Below are positions 12,270 through 23,521 of a stretch of 64,000 bases of DNA, piece after piece. Below the pieces are notes generated by a model. It had not been told where the DNA came from, made no database searches, and saw only the letters and a program-made list of their open reading frames with translations. A program made the translations under genes and the position numbers. The DNA is taken from positions 268,407,687 to 268,471,686 of the forward strand of contig NC_061510.1 in assembly GCF_022539505.1 (NCBI RefSeq), in the 5' to 3' direction. Origin of the DNA: Lolium rigidum. Taxonomy: Eukaryota > Streptophyta > Magnoliopsida > Poales > Poaceae. The first letter of the stretch is position 1. Every line of letters begins with the position of its first letter.

Positions 12270-13859
12270 TGATACGCGTACAGCACGCGTCCGTTGGGAA
12301 CCCCAAGAGGAAGGTGTGATGCGTACAACGGCAAGTTTTCCCTCAGTAAGAAACCAAGGTTTATCGAACCAGTAGGGAGCCAAGAAGCACGTCGAAGGTT
12401 GATGGCGGCGGGATGTAGTGCGGCGCAACACCAGGGATCCGGCGCCAACGTGGAACCTACACAACACAACCAAAGTACTTTGCCCCAACGAAACAGCGAG
12501 GTTGTCAATATCACCGGCTTGCTGTAACAAAGGATTAGATGTATAGTGTGGATGATGATTGTTTGCAGAAAACAGTAGAACAAGTATTGCAGTAGATTGT
12601 ATTCGATGTAAAAGAATGGACCGGGGTCCACAGTTCACTAGAGGTGTCTCTCCCATAAGATAAATAGCATGTTGGGTGAACAAATTACAGTTGGGCAATT
12701 GACAAATAGAGAGGGCATGACCATGCACATACATGATATGATAAGTATTGTGAGATTTAATTGGGCATTACGACAAAGTACATAGACCGCTATCCAAAGC
12801 ATGCATCTATGCCTAAAAAGTCCACCTTCGAGTTATCATCCGAACCCCTTCCAGTATTAAGTTGCAAACAACATACAATTGCATTAAGTATGGTGCGTAA
12901 TGTAATCAATAACTACATCCTCGGACATAGCATCAATGTTTTATCCCTAGTGGCAACAAGACATCCACAACCTTAGAACTTTCTCGTCACTCGTCCCAGA
13001 TTTAATGGAGGCATGAACCCACTATCGAGCATAAATACTCCCTCTTGGAGTTAAGAGTAAAAACTTGGCCGAGCCTCTACTAATAACGGAGAGCATGCAA
13101 GATCATAAACAACACATAGGTAATAGATTGATAATCAACATAACATAGTATTCTCTATCCATCGGATCCCGACAAACAGAACATATAGCATTACAGATAG
13201 ATGATCTTGATCATGTTAGGCAGCTCACAAGATCCAACAATGAAGCACATAAGGAGAAGACGACCATCTAGCTACTGCTATGGACCCATAGTCCAGGGGT
13301 GAACTACTCACTCATCACTCCGGAGGCGACCATGTCGGTGAAGAGTCCTCCGGGAGATGATTCCCCTCTCCGGCAGGGGCCGGAGGCGATCTCCCGAATC
13401 CCCCGAGATGGGATTGGCGGCGGAGGCGTCTCTCGGAAGGTTTTCCGTATCGTGGCTCTCGTATCGGGGGTTTCGCGACGAAGACTATATGTAGGCGGAA
13501 GGGCAGCCTCGGAGGGGTCACGGGGGCCCCACACGCTAGGGCCGCGCGGGCCCCCTTGGGCCGCGCCGCCCTAGTGTGGCGGCGCCCGTGGCCCCACTTC
13601 GTCTTCTCTTCGGTCTTCCGGAAGCTACGTGGAAAAATAGGCCCCCGGGCGTTGATTTCGTCCAATTCCGAGAATATTTCGTTACTAGGATTTCTGAAAC
13701 CAAAAACAACGAAAAACAGAACCGGCTCTTCGGCATCTCGTTAATAGGTTAGTGCCGGAAAATGCATAAATATGACATAAAGTATGCATAAAACATGTAG
13801 ATATCATCAATAATGTGGCATGGAACATAAGAAATTATCGATACGTCGGAGACATATCA
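12270..13859 (-). repeat. S1 5' LTR
   Basis: A 1590-bp LTR from TGATATGTCTCC (13859, minus strand) to ...CGTATCA (12270). It matches 56364-57968 closely along its whole length. The GC-rich block at 13400-13640 lies in the transcribed part. Short open frames here are LTR sequence, not genes. Confidence 0.88.
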
Positions 13860-13930
13860 TACCTCTTTGTCTTTCTTCTTCCATGTTTCACAACCTTAAA
13901 TTCCGGATCTGGCCAAACTTGCACTCCATG

Positions 13931-16426
13931 TTACTCCGGCCATTGTGATTGGTCCAAGTAGGGAGAAAACCTTGGAGCCCATGTCCTCTTTGTGGCTTCG
14001 ATGGAGAACTCGGACTCCCGAACGGTGAGCGGGTTATTGTAGTCCATACGTCTAGTGTGTGCCGCTGTTAGCAAGTGGGAGCAAGCCAAATGAAGCAAAG
14101 ATGGCCTCCTACATGTGCATTCACATGTCTTTTGGGACACACGGAAAGCCCGGCCTCCGTGCTGGACACCACCTTGTGTGGTGCCTCCTGGCTCATTCAC
14201 TTGGTAAACCCAGTCAACGTTGTCATAACATGTAGCTGTTTGGGAGCCCGCCTTCCTCGCCTGAAATTCCATGAACTCTTCAACCTTTGTTGGGTACTCG
14301 AAGTTCCTAGCAATTTCCTTCTTCGTTTCTTTGGTGTAGTTCTGGAAATAGACATTCAACTTCTCAAATGTATATTGAATTATTGCCGTCACAGGCAATG
14401 CACGGACACCCTTCAGCACATTGTTGAAGCACTCAGCCATGTTGCTTGTCATTTGACCATATCTCCTCCCATCCTCATCATAAGCTCGTGCCCACTTGAG
14501 TTAAATATAAGGTGCCTCTGAAGAAACTCAAAACCACCCGGGCTGAGGTCTTTGTGCTTGAGCAAGCCGTTGTATAGGTTTGCGAAGCGGCGCTCTGAGT
14601 AAGCGAGGAAACAATATTGAAGAAGGTCAGACAACTCTTTGTTCTTGCATGCCCGGTAGAAGTTTGCACAAAAATGCCTCATGCACCATCGGTGGTGCAA
14701 GGGAGCATGCCCGGGAATGTCAAGCTCCACCGCATTGAGAATTCCTTGATGACGATCCGAGATGACACACACTTCCTTTGAGGATGGTATGACCCTCATC
14801 CTTAATATATGGAAAAACCATTGCCAGTTATCATTGTTCTCAACCTCTACCAATGCAAAAGCCAATGGTACTAAGCGGTTTCTCGCGTCATTTGCTATTG
14901 CCACCAATAGTGTGCCCTTGTACTACCCGGTCAAGAAGGTACCATCGACGGCGATGACCGGCCTACTATGCTCGAATGCCCTCGTGCATTGCTCGAATGA
15001 CCAAAATGCACGGTGAAATACCCTCACTCTTTTACCGTCATGCAATGTCATTTTGGTACTAGAAGGCTCCACCACATGCACCATGCCCGGGTTAGTAGCG
15101 GCCATCGCTAACAACAACCTAGGGACTCGGTTGTATGCTTCCTCCCAATCACCGTACAACATCTTGAATGTAGCTTGTTTGGCCTTCCATGCATTCCCAT
15201 ACTTGACGTTGTAGTCAAATCGGGATTTCACCGTATCTTGCACGGACCTAATGCTCATGATAGGAAGTGATGATATCTCCGCCGAGAGCTTGTATGCAAT
15301 GAACTCGAAAGTGAGTTGACGGTGGTCCGGCTGCGCATCCTTGCCATCAAGCTTCGGCCCTCGGCACATGTGAGTGGCTACACAGCTTGTTATGTGCCAA
15401 GAGGGCCCTTTTTTGAAAGGTCTTGCACGGACAACCCATGGGCACCTTTTATCTACACATTTTAGCGTGTACCGCTTCTTCAAGTCCGAGTGAACAACGG
15501 TGTAAGGGTGATGATGCTTAATCGAGAACTCCTTCAACCATATCTTCAATTCCAATAAGGTATCAAACGTGAGCCCTTTAGAGATCATAACCGTCCTACC
15601 ATCTACATCTCTCTTGGAAATTGGCCTAGCTCCAAGAAGTAAACTTTTGCCACCATCAACCACGGCTCCATCCGCAAGACTAACATCACGGAACAATGGT
15701 ATCTGAATATCCCGTCCGGTTACCTTCTTCAATATCTCGGCTCTTTCGACTTCCTTAGCCGTCAAGCCATCCTCATCAAGTTCCTCATCGGGTCCATCAT
15801 CATCCGAGTCCGACGCATAGCATCGGGAATAAGGAATGTAGTGGTCCATCTCCTCTTGCGTCCAATATTTATCCAAATCACCGACATTGTTGTCATTCAT
15901 CTCAAAACCATCATCACCATCGTCATGCTCATCATACTCCTTCTCCAACGTAGGATCTTGGGCAATGGGAGATTGGACAATGGGAGATTCAGTGGCTTCT
16001 TCTTGGCTCATGGGTGGTGGACTCCTAGCTTGAACGGGGGAGGAGCGCCGGATAAGGTCAAGCTCGATATGAGCATCAACCGTCTTGGTTGCAAACAACT
16101 CCAAAGCCTTGTCTTGTGACTCGGCCATCGTCTCCTTGTAAACGGACCAACGTTGCTCGGAGTTGATACGCATTGTCTTCCAACGGGTGTGCATTCCAAA
16201 CCCCACATTATGTCTCCCCTCTATCTCAACACCATCATTTGGCTCATTCCAATTCAAACTCAACCCTCACTTGTGCTACCACCTCCGCAAAGCTAGGGCT
16301 AAGGTCAAACACCAAGTCAACCTCTTCCGGGTCCGGCTCTAGGTTTCCCTTCAAGAAAGCATCCTTGTCCACATGATGAACATGAACAATTCTTTCCAGC
16401 CCCCTAGCATAATGTGAACAATACAT
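13931..16426 (-). pseudogene. MULE (MuDR-type) transposase, broken
   Basis: In order on the minus strand: an acidic N-terminal part (16426 to about 15750); a MuDR-type zinc DNA-binding region with KGLTFDTLLELKIW and a C/H-rich segment (about 15400-15560); the first catalytic Asp in RPVIAVDGTFLTG; the second in VCVISDRHQGI with WCMRHF downstream (about 14680-14780); the likely catalytic Glu in NMAECFNN (about 14430); and a SWIM zinc finger (CECTC...ACSH, about 14080-14130). Defects are an in-frame TAG at 14923-14925 right after the first Asp motif, a frameshift near 14450-14465, and another near 16250. The family cuts and pastes DNA; this copy cannot make an intact enzyme. Confidence 0.88.
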
Positions 16427-16789
16427 ACATACATGTGTTCATTAGTTACCATAATCAACATAATCTACACATACAACCTAGCACACTACCATTTCTCCTA
16501 CTTCAACAACCCTAACATCCAACCAAATTCACATCCACCCTCAAATCAACCGAGGGTTTCACATCTAGGGTTTCACATGTAGAATCAACCAAATACAGAA
16601 AATCAATGGATGAAAAGAAGGGGAACGGAGGAGACTACCTCAAGGAACGGGTTGGAAACGACCTCCATGGGCAGATCTGATGAAATCCAAGGGATTTGAG
16701 GGAGAAAGAGAGAGAGCCGATCGCCTTGTTCTTGAGGGAAGAAGAAACAGAGAAGAGTGTGGCTGGGTCGGGCTGGGGCGGGCTCGGGC

Positions 16790-16996
16790 GGCCACACATA
16801 AGTGGATGTGTGGCACCCTTGCCATCGGCGCCACACTTTCAATGTGTGGCGCCGATGGCAGCGGCGCCACACATCCTGCCACGTCAGCGTCGACCACACA
16901 TCAGCGTCGACCACGCCACTAAGGATGGGCGAGTGGTGCCGCTGGCAAGGGCGCCACATAGTGAGATGTGGCGCCGATGGGAGGGGCGCCACATAA
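16790..16996. repeat. Subterminal array of TGTGGCGCC / GGCGCCACA units
   Basis: The motif GGCGCCACA and its reverse complement appear at least six times in alternating orientation within about 200 bases near the MULE terminus, with two short direct repeats of TCAGCGTCGACCAC between them. Several neighbouring pairs can fold into hairpins. A subterminal transposase-binding array is one possibility. Confidence 0.6.
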
Positions 16997-17084
16997 AAGG
17001 GCTAGATGAGTGAAATAGTTTGGCAAGAGGGTCAGTATGTACTTTTCTTTCACAAAAGGGTTATTTTTTTGTCAAAATCGCCCC

Positions 17085-17394
17085 GATTCTCTCTCCTAAA
17101 CACCTTGAGAGGTCCCTCTCTCTCTCACCGACTCCCCTCCTTCAACGGCCTTGCCGCTCGGAGTGACAGGTAGAAGGGATACCGAGTATAGGCTAGGTTT
17201 AGTGTGTTTTCCCTATGTGGAGTATGGCGTTATGCCGCTAAGATCCATGACACTGACGCATATGAGTTGCATTTAGTGGACAGTGGTCGTGCTGCTTCTT
17301 GGCATGTTGCTCCGATGGCCCAGAATCGGAGTTGGGAATAGAGGAGCCTAGTGCGTTGTTGTTCAATAAGCTCGTTGTGCAACCTCTAGATCTA
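17085..17394. other. Unassigned sequence between MULE and element B
   Basis: The stretch is the left side of the site where B inserted; it continues at 37687 after the element. It begins with a CT-rich tract. I recognise no gene or repeat family in it. Confidence 0.4.
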
Positions 17395-17399
17395 GAGGT

Positions 17400-19034
17400 T
17401 GATGGTGCTCCGGTGATGGCTCTAGACAATCTTGCTGAGCGTTGTTGTGGAAGCGATTGGGAAACCCCAAGAGGAAGGTGTGATGAGCATAACAACAAGT
17501 TTTCCCTCAGTACGAAACTAACGTTTAATCGACCAGTAGGAGAAAGGCGTGACTTCTGAAGGTGTTGCTAGCTGACTAGTGGCAGGGCGCACTACCGGCG
17601 TCAGCAACAACGTGGAACCTGCAAACAACACAACCAAAATACTTTGCCCCACCTTAGAGTGAGGTTGTCAATCTCCCCGGTTTTGCTGAACACAAAGGAT
17701 TAAATGTATCGAGTGGAAGGAGATGTTAGCAGTAATTAAAGAGAACAATGCTTGCGGAAAGTAAATAGAGCAGGATTGCAGTGGGTGAATTAATCAGTGT
17801 AAAGGAAAGGACCGGGGTCCACAGTTCACTAGAGGTGTCTCTCCAAAAAGATAAATAGCATGTCGGGTGAACAAATTACAGCTGGGTAATTGACAGAATA
17901 TCGATCATACATGACAAGATGATCACTATGAGATTCCTTTAGGCATTACAACATAATACATAGACCGTAATCCAACTGTGTCTGTGACTAATAATACACC
18001 TTCAGGTTATCGTCCAAATCCCTTTCAGTATTAAGTTGCAAGCAACAGATTATCGCATTACGCAATGTGTGTAAAGTAAACAATAGAATTACCCTCGGAT
18101 AAAACATTATTGTTTTCTCCCTAGTAGCAACAACACATCTACAATCTTAGAAGTTACTGTCACTCTCCCAGATTACTAGAGACATGAACCTACTATCGAG
18201 CATAAATACCCCCTCTTGGAGTCACAAGCATCTACTTGGCTAGGGTATCTACTAGCAACGAAGAGCCTGCAAGATCACAAATAACATATTACATGAATAT
18301 ATAATCGACCTCAACATAGTATACAATATTCATCGGATCCCAGCAAACACAACATGTAGGATTACATAAGGATGATCTTGATCATGTAGGGCAGCTCACA
18401 AGATATATACATGAAGCACAAATTGGAGAAGACAACCATCTAGCTACTGCTATGGACCCATAGTCCAGGGATGAACTACTCAACATCACTTCGGAGGTGG
18501 GCATGGCGATGTATATGCCTCCGGCGATGATTTCTCCCTCCGGCAGGGTGCCGGGAAGAGCTTCAGAACCACCCGAGATGGGTTCTGCGATGGCGGCCGC
18601 GATGGAACTTTTCCTGGATGGAAGCTCGGGTATCCAGGGTTTTCCCGAGATCGTGAATAAATAGGCGGAGGAGGCAAGGTCGGTGGCCGCCTGGGGTTCC
18701 CACACCACCCCTAGGCGCGGGCCACACCCAGGCCACGCAGTGGGGTGGTCTGGCCGCCCCGGGGCGCCACTTCATCCCCCCTCTAGACTTTGTCTTTGTT
18801 TCGGTAAAATATTGACTTAGACTTTCGTTTCGTCCAATTCCGAGAATATTTCCTATACAACTTTTCTAAAATACAAAAACAGCAGAAAACAGGGAACTAG
18901 CACTATGGCATCTTGTTAATAGGTTAGTGTCGGAAATCATGTAAAAGTGGAACGAAGTGTAAGCAAAATATATATGAATTGGTGTAAAACAAGCATGGAG
19001 CATAAAAAATTATAGATACGTTTGAGCCGTATCA
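17400..19034 (-). repeat. B 3' LTR
   Basis: A 1635-bp LTR from TGATACGGCTCAAACG (19034, minus strand) to ...CACCATCA (17400). It aligns with the two outer pieces of the 5' LTR (29515-29672 and 36246-37681). Confidence 0.88.
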
Positions 19035-21850
19035 AGCATCCCCAAGCTTAACTCCTGCTCGTCCTCGAGTAGGTAAGTGATAACAAAATAATTTTTGAGG
19101 TGACATGAAGCCAACACAATCTTGATCAAGCATGTAAAGCATTGTGAGCTGGGATCAAAATACTCTAAACATAGGCATGATAGATATAATTCAATAGAAC
19201 TTAGCAACTATGTTATAACATGAGAAGTAACTCAAACAAAGGATCATAAATAATAGTGCATTTAAAGCAACTGTTTTAAGAACATGTCCTTTATGATCAT
19301 AGAGTAAACATAACAAAGTGGTACTCAACATGTCCTTTATGGAATAGCAAAACATAAATGCTAGGACACCTTTAAAGTTCATAGGGTGACTAGCACAAGT
19401 AATTTAAGAACAAGCAATAGTCATAATCATGAATCAACAAATAATAATTTTGGGACTATGCACATTTCACTAAGCATGACAACTATGCTCTCTTAATCGG
19501 TGCATAAAGAAGAAGATGAAGACTCAACATAATAGTAAAAGAGAGACTCTTTGCAGAGTATGCAAGATAAACAAGTTTTATAAACCTTCCAAAAAGTATG
19601 GTACTTATTACTTTTGAGCTCTCATTGACCCTATCATAAGGCATCTTGAATGGTTAAAGTTAATGTCAATCAAATATGAGATATATGCTTGAAAATCACA
19701 AGTTGAAAATCTCATGCCCCTTGAATGCGAGTACCTAAACCTCATGCTACTCAACTTAGGTCTCAAATAAGTTCTTGTAATTGTAAGTATACATGTATCA
19801 TCGAGAACCGCCAACGGGGTACCTCTTGCCCGATGATATGGGGGTACTCTTGTAGGAGCAATCCCATGCCAAAATGACAAGACAAACAGATAATGAGAAT
19901 CTCAGTAATTTTTTATTTACTATGAGTATAGATTTTTATTGCAAATTCTTCATAGAATTCTCACTATGGTTTAACTGTAAATTTCCACCATGAATGATGC
20001 ATGGCTTAGATTAGCGGCCCAGGCGTTTCCCCAACTCATATACAAAATCCATGGACTTAAAAGTTTCCATTTTATTTCGCACCGCTAGGCATCCATAAAC
20101 AAAATAGCATGACATCAACTAAATATAAGTGCAATGTCGAAAGTGTTCCCCATGAAAACATGGTTATACTAACTCATAACTCGCAATTTGTAAAAATACA
20201 AACTTCATAAGATAGGCACAATGATAAATTTTATTGAGTGCAAGAAAGTAAATGTGCCATCAAGTTCGTGAGAGCTTTACTGACTAATTTTCTCATGCCA
20301 AAATTTAATTTAGAAGATAAATAAAAACATGATGAATTAATTGGAATAGCAATAACGCTACTAGGTAGATATGGTGGACACCATTGTCAAACTTTGATTT
20401 ATTGGTGGTTGCATGCACGAGTAGAGTTCATACTCAGCACAGACGAAGGCTAGCAAAGACTGGGAGCGACCAACTAAGAGAGTAGTAATGACAATAATCA
20501 TGCATAGCGACAAAACATTATCAATAAAAGCATAAATTTATATTACAAGTCAAAAACTAAATGATCATAGAGGCTTTAGTTGACTGGTTATAGTCATAAC
20601 ATGGTATAAGCATGCCAAGTCAACCCAATAACGCATCAAAGGAGAATACCACAATATTATATTTTTATGATAGAAACAACACATGATTCTTTCAATGACA
20701 CATTATGCACTCTCGGCCATTTGAGACAAGTAATGATACAACAATAAATACTAAGTATATGACAAGAATAACATCCAACATGACATGTCAAAGTCTATGC
20801 CACAGTCTAGACAAGGTTCTTCCTTTTTTGCATCACTATAGTCATGAAACATTTTACTCGTATCCAACACCAATCAACTTATTTGAAATAACTCTCAGAG
20901 ATGAAATACATTATGGACCAGAGAGCTAATCATACATAAATAAATAATACTAACGAGCTCTGAACAAAATTTAAGTGACAGAACAAGAGCTAAACGCAGT
21001 AATGGAAAACTAGAACACTCGCAGAACAATAACAGCGAAAACTAGAGCGTTCTATGCAATTAAAACGGAGAGGGTATTTCTCCAAAACAATGTGTTGGGA
21101 TCCAACATATGCTAAAGCAATCAAAACTGAACTAAACTAAAAATAAAAATAAAGACGCCCCACGAACAACACATAGCGTATGAAGCAATAAAAATATAGC
21201 GCATACAGAGATGACCTGTTGCTTTGTTGATAAAGAGGGGATGCCCAAGGCATCCCCATGTTTTGACGCTTGTACCTCTTGAATATTTCTTGGGGTGCAG
21301 GGGCATCCCCAAGCTTGAGCTTTTTTCCATTCTTCATCTCATCACATCATTCTTATCTCCCTACACTTGAAAACTTCCTTCATACAAAACTTCACACAAT
21401 TCTCTATTAGCAGCATTAGTACAATGAAAAATAAACAAATCCACTTGGGTTCACTGATAACATATATCAAACATCTATTACAGCATTAGCTACTGTAGCA
21501 ACTCTTCAAAAAGCTCTTTGATAAAAAAAACTCAAATAGAAAGAGATTTAAGAGGCAAATGCAAATAGTGGAGAAGTATGTCAAAACAGAACAACATGTA
21601 AATATAGATTTTTTCGAAAATCCTCTGTTACTCATCTCGAAAAGTGGGAAACTAACGAAAGTTAGATAATAACCTGGGGCATATGCATAAAAAATGATAG
21701 CTCAAAATTCAGCTCTGTCTATTTTTACGAATTTTTATGGTTACATCACAGTATCTGTTTTCAGGATAACAACATCCCCAAATCTTACTTTCTTCCTATT
21801 AGAGGCAATTCTTGGCACAAAAACGAAATAAAAATGATAAGGAGAGGTTA
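19035..21850 (-). other. B non-coding 3' internal region with polypurine tract
   Basis: The tract AAGCTTGGGGATGCT (minus strand) abuts the LTR at 19035-19050. The remainder is AT-rich, matches parts of D (47400-49650) and has no convincing open frame. A hairpin with arms GGGGATGCC/GGCATCCCC lies at 21237-21257, and an internal polypurine-like copy at about 21302-21320. Confidence 0.65.
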
Positions 21851-22294
21851 TTACAGAGGTAATAACTTCCAAGACTCAACAAAAAGAAAAATTACATAAA
21901 GTAAACATGGGTTATCTCCCAAGAATGTTTTATTGATACTTTCTATTGATCCATTAATTTGGCTAGCATTATCAAGGCAATTTAGCAAACTTTTCTCTAG
22001 GGAGTTTTGTCTTTCTATACCATCCTCCAAAGTGTTCTCAGTTTTAAAAACATTAGTAGGTGGGATTCCTACCAAGCTTTCAACAAAATTGCAGGCTTCC
22101 AAAGCGGGAGTACCCAGAAAATTACCCCCGTGAGAGTATCCAAAACATATCTATTCTAGCTAGATAAATCAACATAAAAATTTCCAAGGAGGATCATGGT
22201 AGAATATTTTTTAGTACATATATGATGAGCATTACTTATTCTATACCAAGCACGTTTCAAACTTTCTCCCCCTTGTTGCTTAAAAGAACGAACC
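21851..22294 (-). pseudogene. B short gag-like protein, main part
   Basis: The gene starts at ATG 29202 on the far side of X2 (Met-Ser-Ile-Pro-Glu-Val-Glu) and continues here (RSFKQQGGESLKRAWYRI). X2 therefore split the reading frame eight codons from its start. This part has an in-frame TAG near 22150 and a one-base deletion near 22120. The last 80 residues are open (22102-21851) and rich in Asn, Ser and Ile. It resembles a truncated gag that I recall from abundant Triticeae Gypsy elements; it lacks zinc knuckle and protease. Confidence 0.6.
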
Positions 22295-23461
22295 TGTTAT
22301 CACCAGATTTTAGACAAATCCAGAGGTGGGCCGGGCTTGGAAGATTACATGTGTAGGAATTCCAAGGCGGCCTGGCACGAAGGGTTTTGGGCTGAATTGC
22401 CCGTGTATCTTTATTTAATAGTTTATTATTTTAGATAAGAGATAGAATCTTACTCGTGCACGGTTTAGTGCACGCCCACATTAGAAAGTCCCTTGGACTA
22501 TAAATATGTACCTAGGGTTTATGGAATAAACAACAACTCACGTTCAACCCCAAAAACAAACCAATCTCGGCGCATCGCCAACTCCTTCGTCTCGAGGGTT
22601 TCTATCAGGTAAGCGACATGCTGCCTAGATCGCATCTTGCGATCTAGGCAGCACAAGCCCCACGTTGTTCATGCGTTGCTCGTACTGAAGAGTTTTTGAT
22701 GGCGAGCAACGTAGTTATCATTAGATGTGTTAGGGTTAGCATTGTTCTTCGTTTAAGCATGCTTACGTAGTGCAACCCTTGCATATCTAGCCGCCCTCAC
22801 GCCTATCTCAGGTGTGGGGGCGGCACCCCGCTTGATCATTATTTAGTAGATCTGATCCGTTACGGTTGCTCCTTGTTCTACAAGGATTAGTTTAATATCT
22901 GCAATAGTTTGGCCTTACAATGGGGGGGAGGATCCAGTGGCACGTAGGGTGGCGTTCGCAAGTCCTAAACGGGATGTTCCTAGGATCAACTTCATGTTGG
23001 TTTTTTGGCCTTGTTTAGGATCGGCTTACGAGCGCCGTGCGTGGCCGCAAGGCCCAACCTGGAGTAGGATGATCCGGTTATGCGGTGAAAACCCTAAATC
23101 GTCGTAGATCTCATTAGCTTCATCTTGACCAAGCGGGACCACCAAGTATTCGTGCACCCCGTACGGATCATGGGTGGATCGGCTCTTTGAGCCGATTCAC
23201 GGGATAACCCGAGAGCCGATCGAGGCTCGTATTTAACGTTTACATGTATGCCCTGCAGGAAACTAAGCGAGGCACCCTCATCACCTTCCCGACCGGGTAT
23301 AGGTCGGGTGGCACGCCCTTGCACTTCGCAACGCCGCGTGTGACCGGAAGAGCATTGCGGGCCGTCGCTCGGAGGGGTCTCGGCCAGCCGCAGCTCTAGG
23401 CTCCCCCGGCTCTACGGTGTTGACAAGGCCGCTGCCCGCCGGTGGGTTTTGGCGGTCAACA
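22295..23461 (+). repeat. X2 5' LTR
   Basis: A 1167-bp LTR. The TATA box TATAAAT is at 22499-22505, preceded by an inverted repeat CGTGCAC...GTGCACG (about 22457-22476). Hairpins are at 22621-22651 (arms CTGCCTAGATCGCA) and 23177-23198 (arms GATCGGCTC). Another inverted pair, CGTTGCTCG...CGAGCAACG, lies around 22673-22711. Confidence 0.92.
22609..23258 (+). other. Possible 650-nt intron within the X2 5' LTR leader
   Basis: TCAG|GTAAGC at 22609 is a near-consensus plant splice donor about 80 bases after the expected transcription start. CCCTGCAG|GAAAC ending at 23258 is a good acceptor. The pair recurs in the X1 3' LTR and in X3; the X2 3' LTR has lost donor and acceptor bases by one-base deletions. 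This is inference from sequence only. Confidence 0.4.
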
Positions 23462-23465
23462 CATT

Positions 23466-23482
23466 CGGCACGCCCGGTGGGA
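23466..23482 (+). other. X2 primer-binding site
   Basis: CGGCACGCCCGGTGGGAC follows the 5' LTR by a few bases. It matches the X1 and X3 sites apart from one missing T. Confidence 0.7.
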
Positions 23483-23521
23483 CAATCGTCTACATCAACC
23501 ACATCGCCATCTACATCCGAG

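Larger units (their letters stand above)
1..13859 (-). mobile_element. S1: non-autonomous Athila-lineage Gypsy retrotransposon (Sabrina-like)
   Basis: A minus-strand LTR retrotransposon. The 5' LTR is at 12270-13859, then come the primer-binding site, a leader, a broken gag-protease region (9921-12016) and a long non-coding 3' region that resumes after the nested element X1 (390-7591). The start of the 3' LTR lies at 1-120; the rest is outside the window. The primer-binding site TGGCGCCGTTGCCGGGGA and the DLGAS form of the protease active site are typical of the Athila lineage. No reverse transcriptase, RNase H or integrase is present between protease and 3' LTR, so the element needs help to move. 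The LTR sequence resembles Sabrina, an abundant Triticeae family; that name is from memory. S1 sits inside the Mutator element at 13860-17084. Confidence 0.85.
13860..17084 (-). mobile_element. Mutator-like element (MULE), left end cut by S1
   Basis: The element is identified by its transposase remnant and by the right terminus ending at about 17084 (GGGGCGATTTTGAC on the minus strand), which looks like a MULE terminal inverted repeat. The opposite terminus is not in the window because S1 interrupts the transposase region at 13860, so terminal repeats and the 9-bp duplication cannot be checked. The bases after the terminus (GATTCTCTC, 17085-17093) are the candidate duplication. Confidence 0.75.

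Noticed and set aside
17265..17399. Open frame that continues across the B insertion site into 37687
   Set aside because: Staying open over about 80 codons is expected by chance; no recognisable protein on either side.
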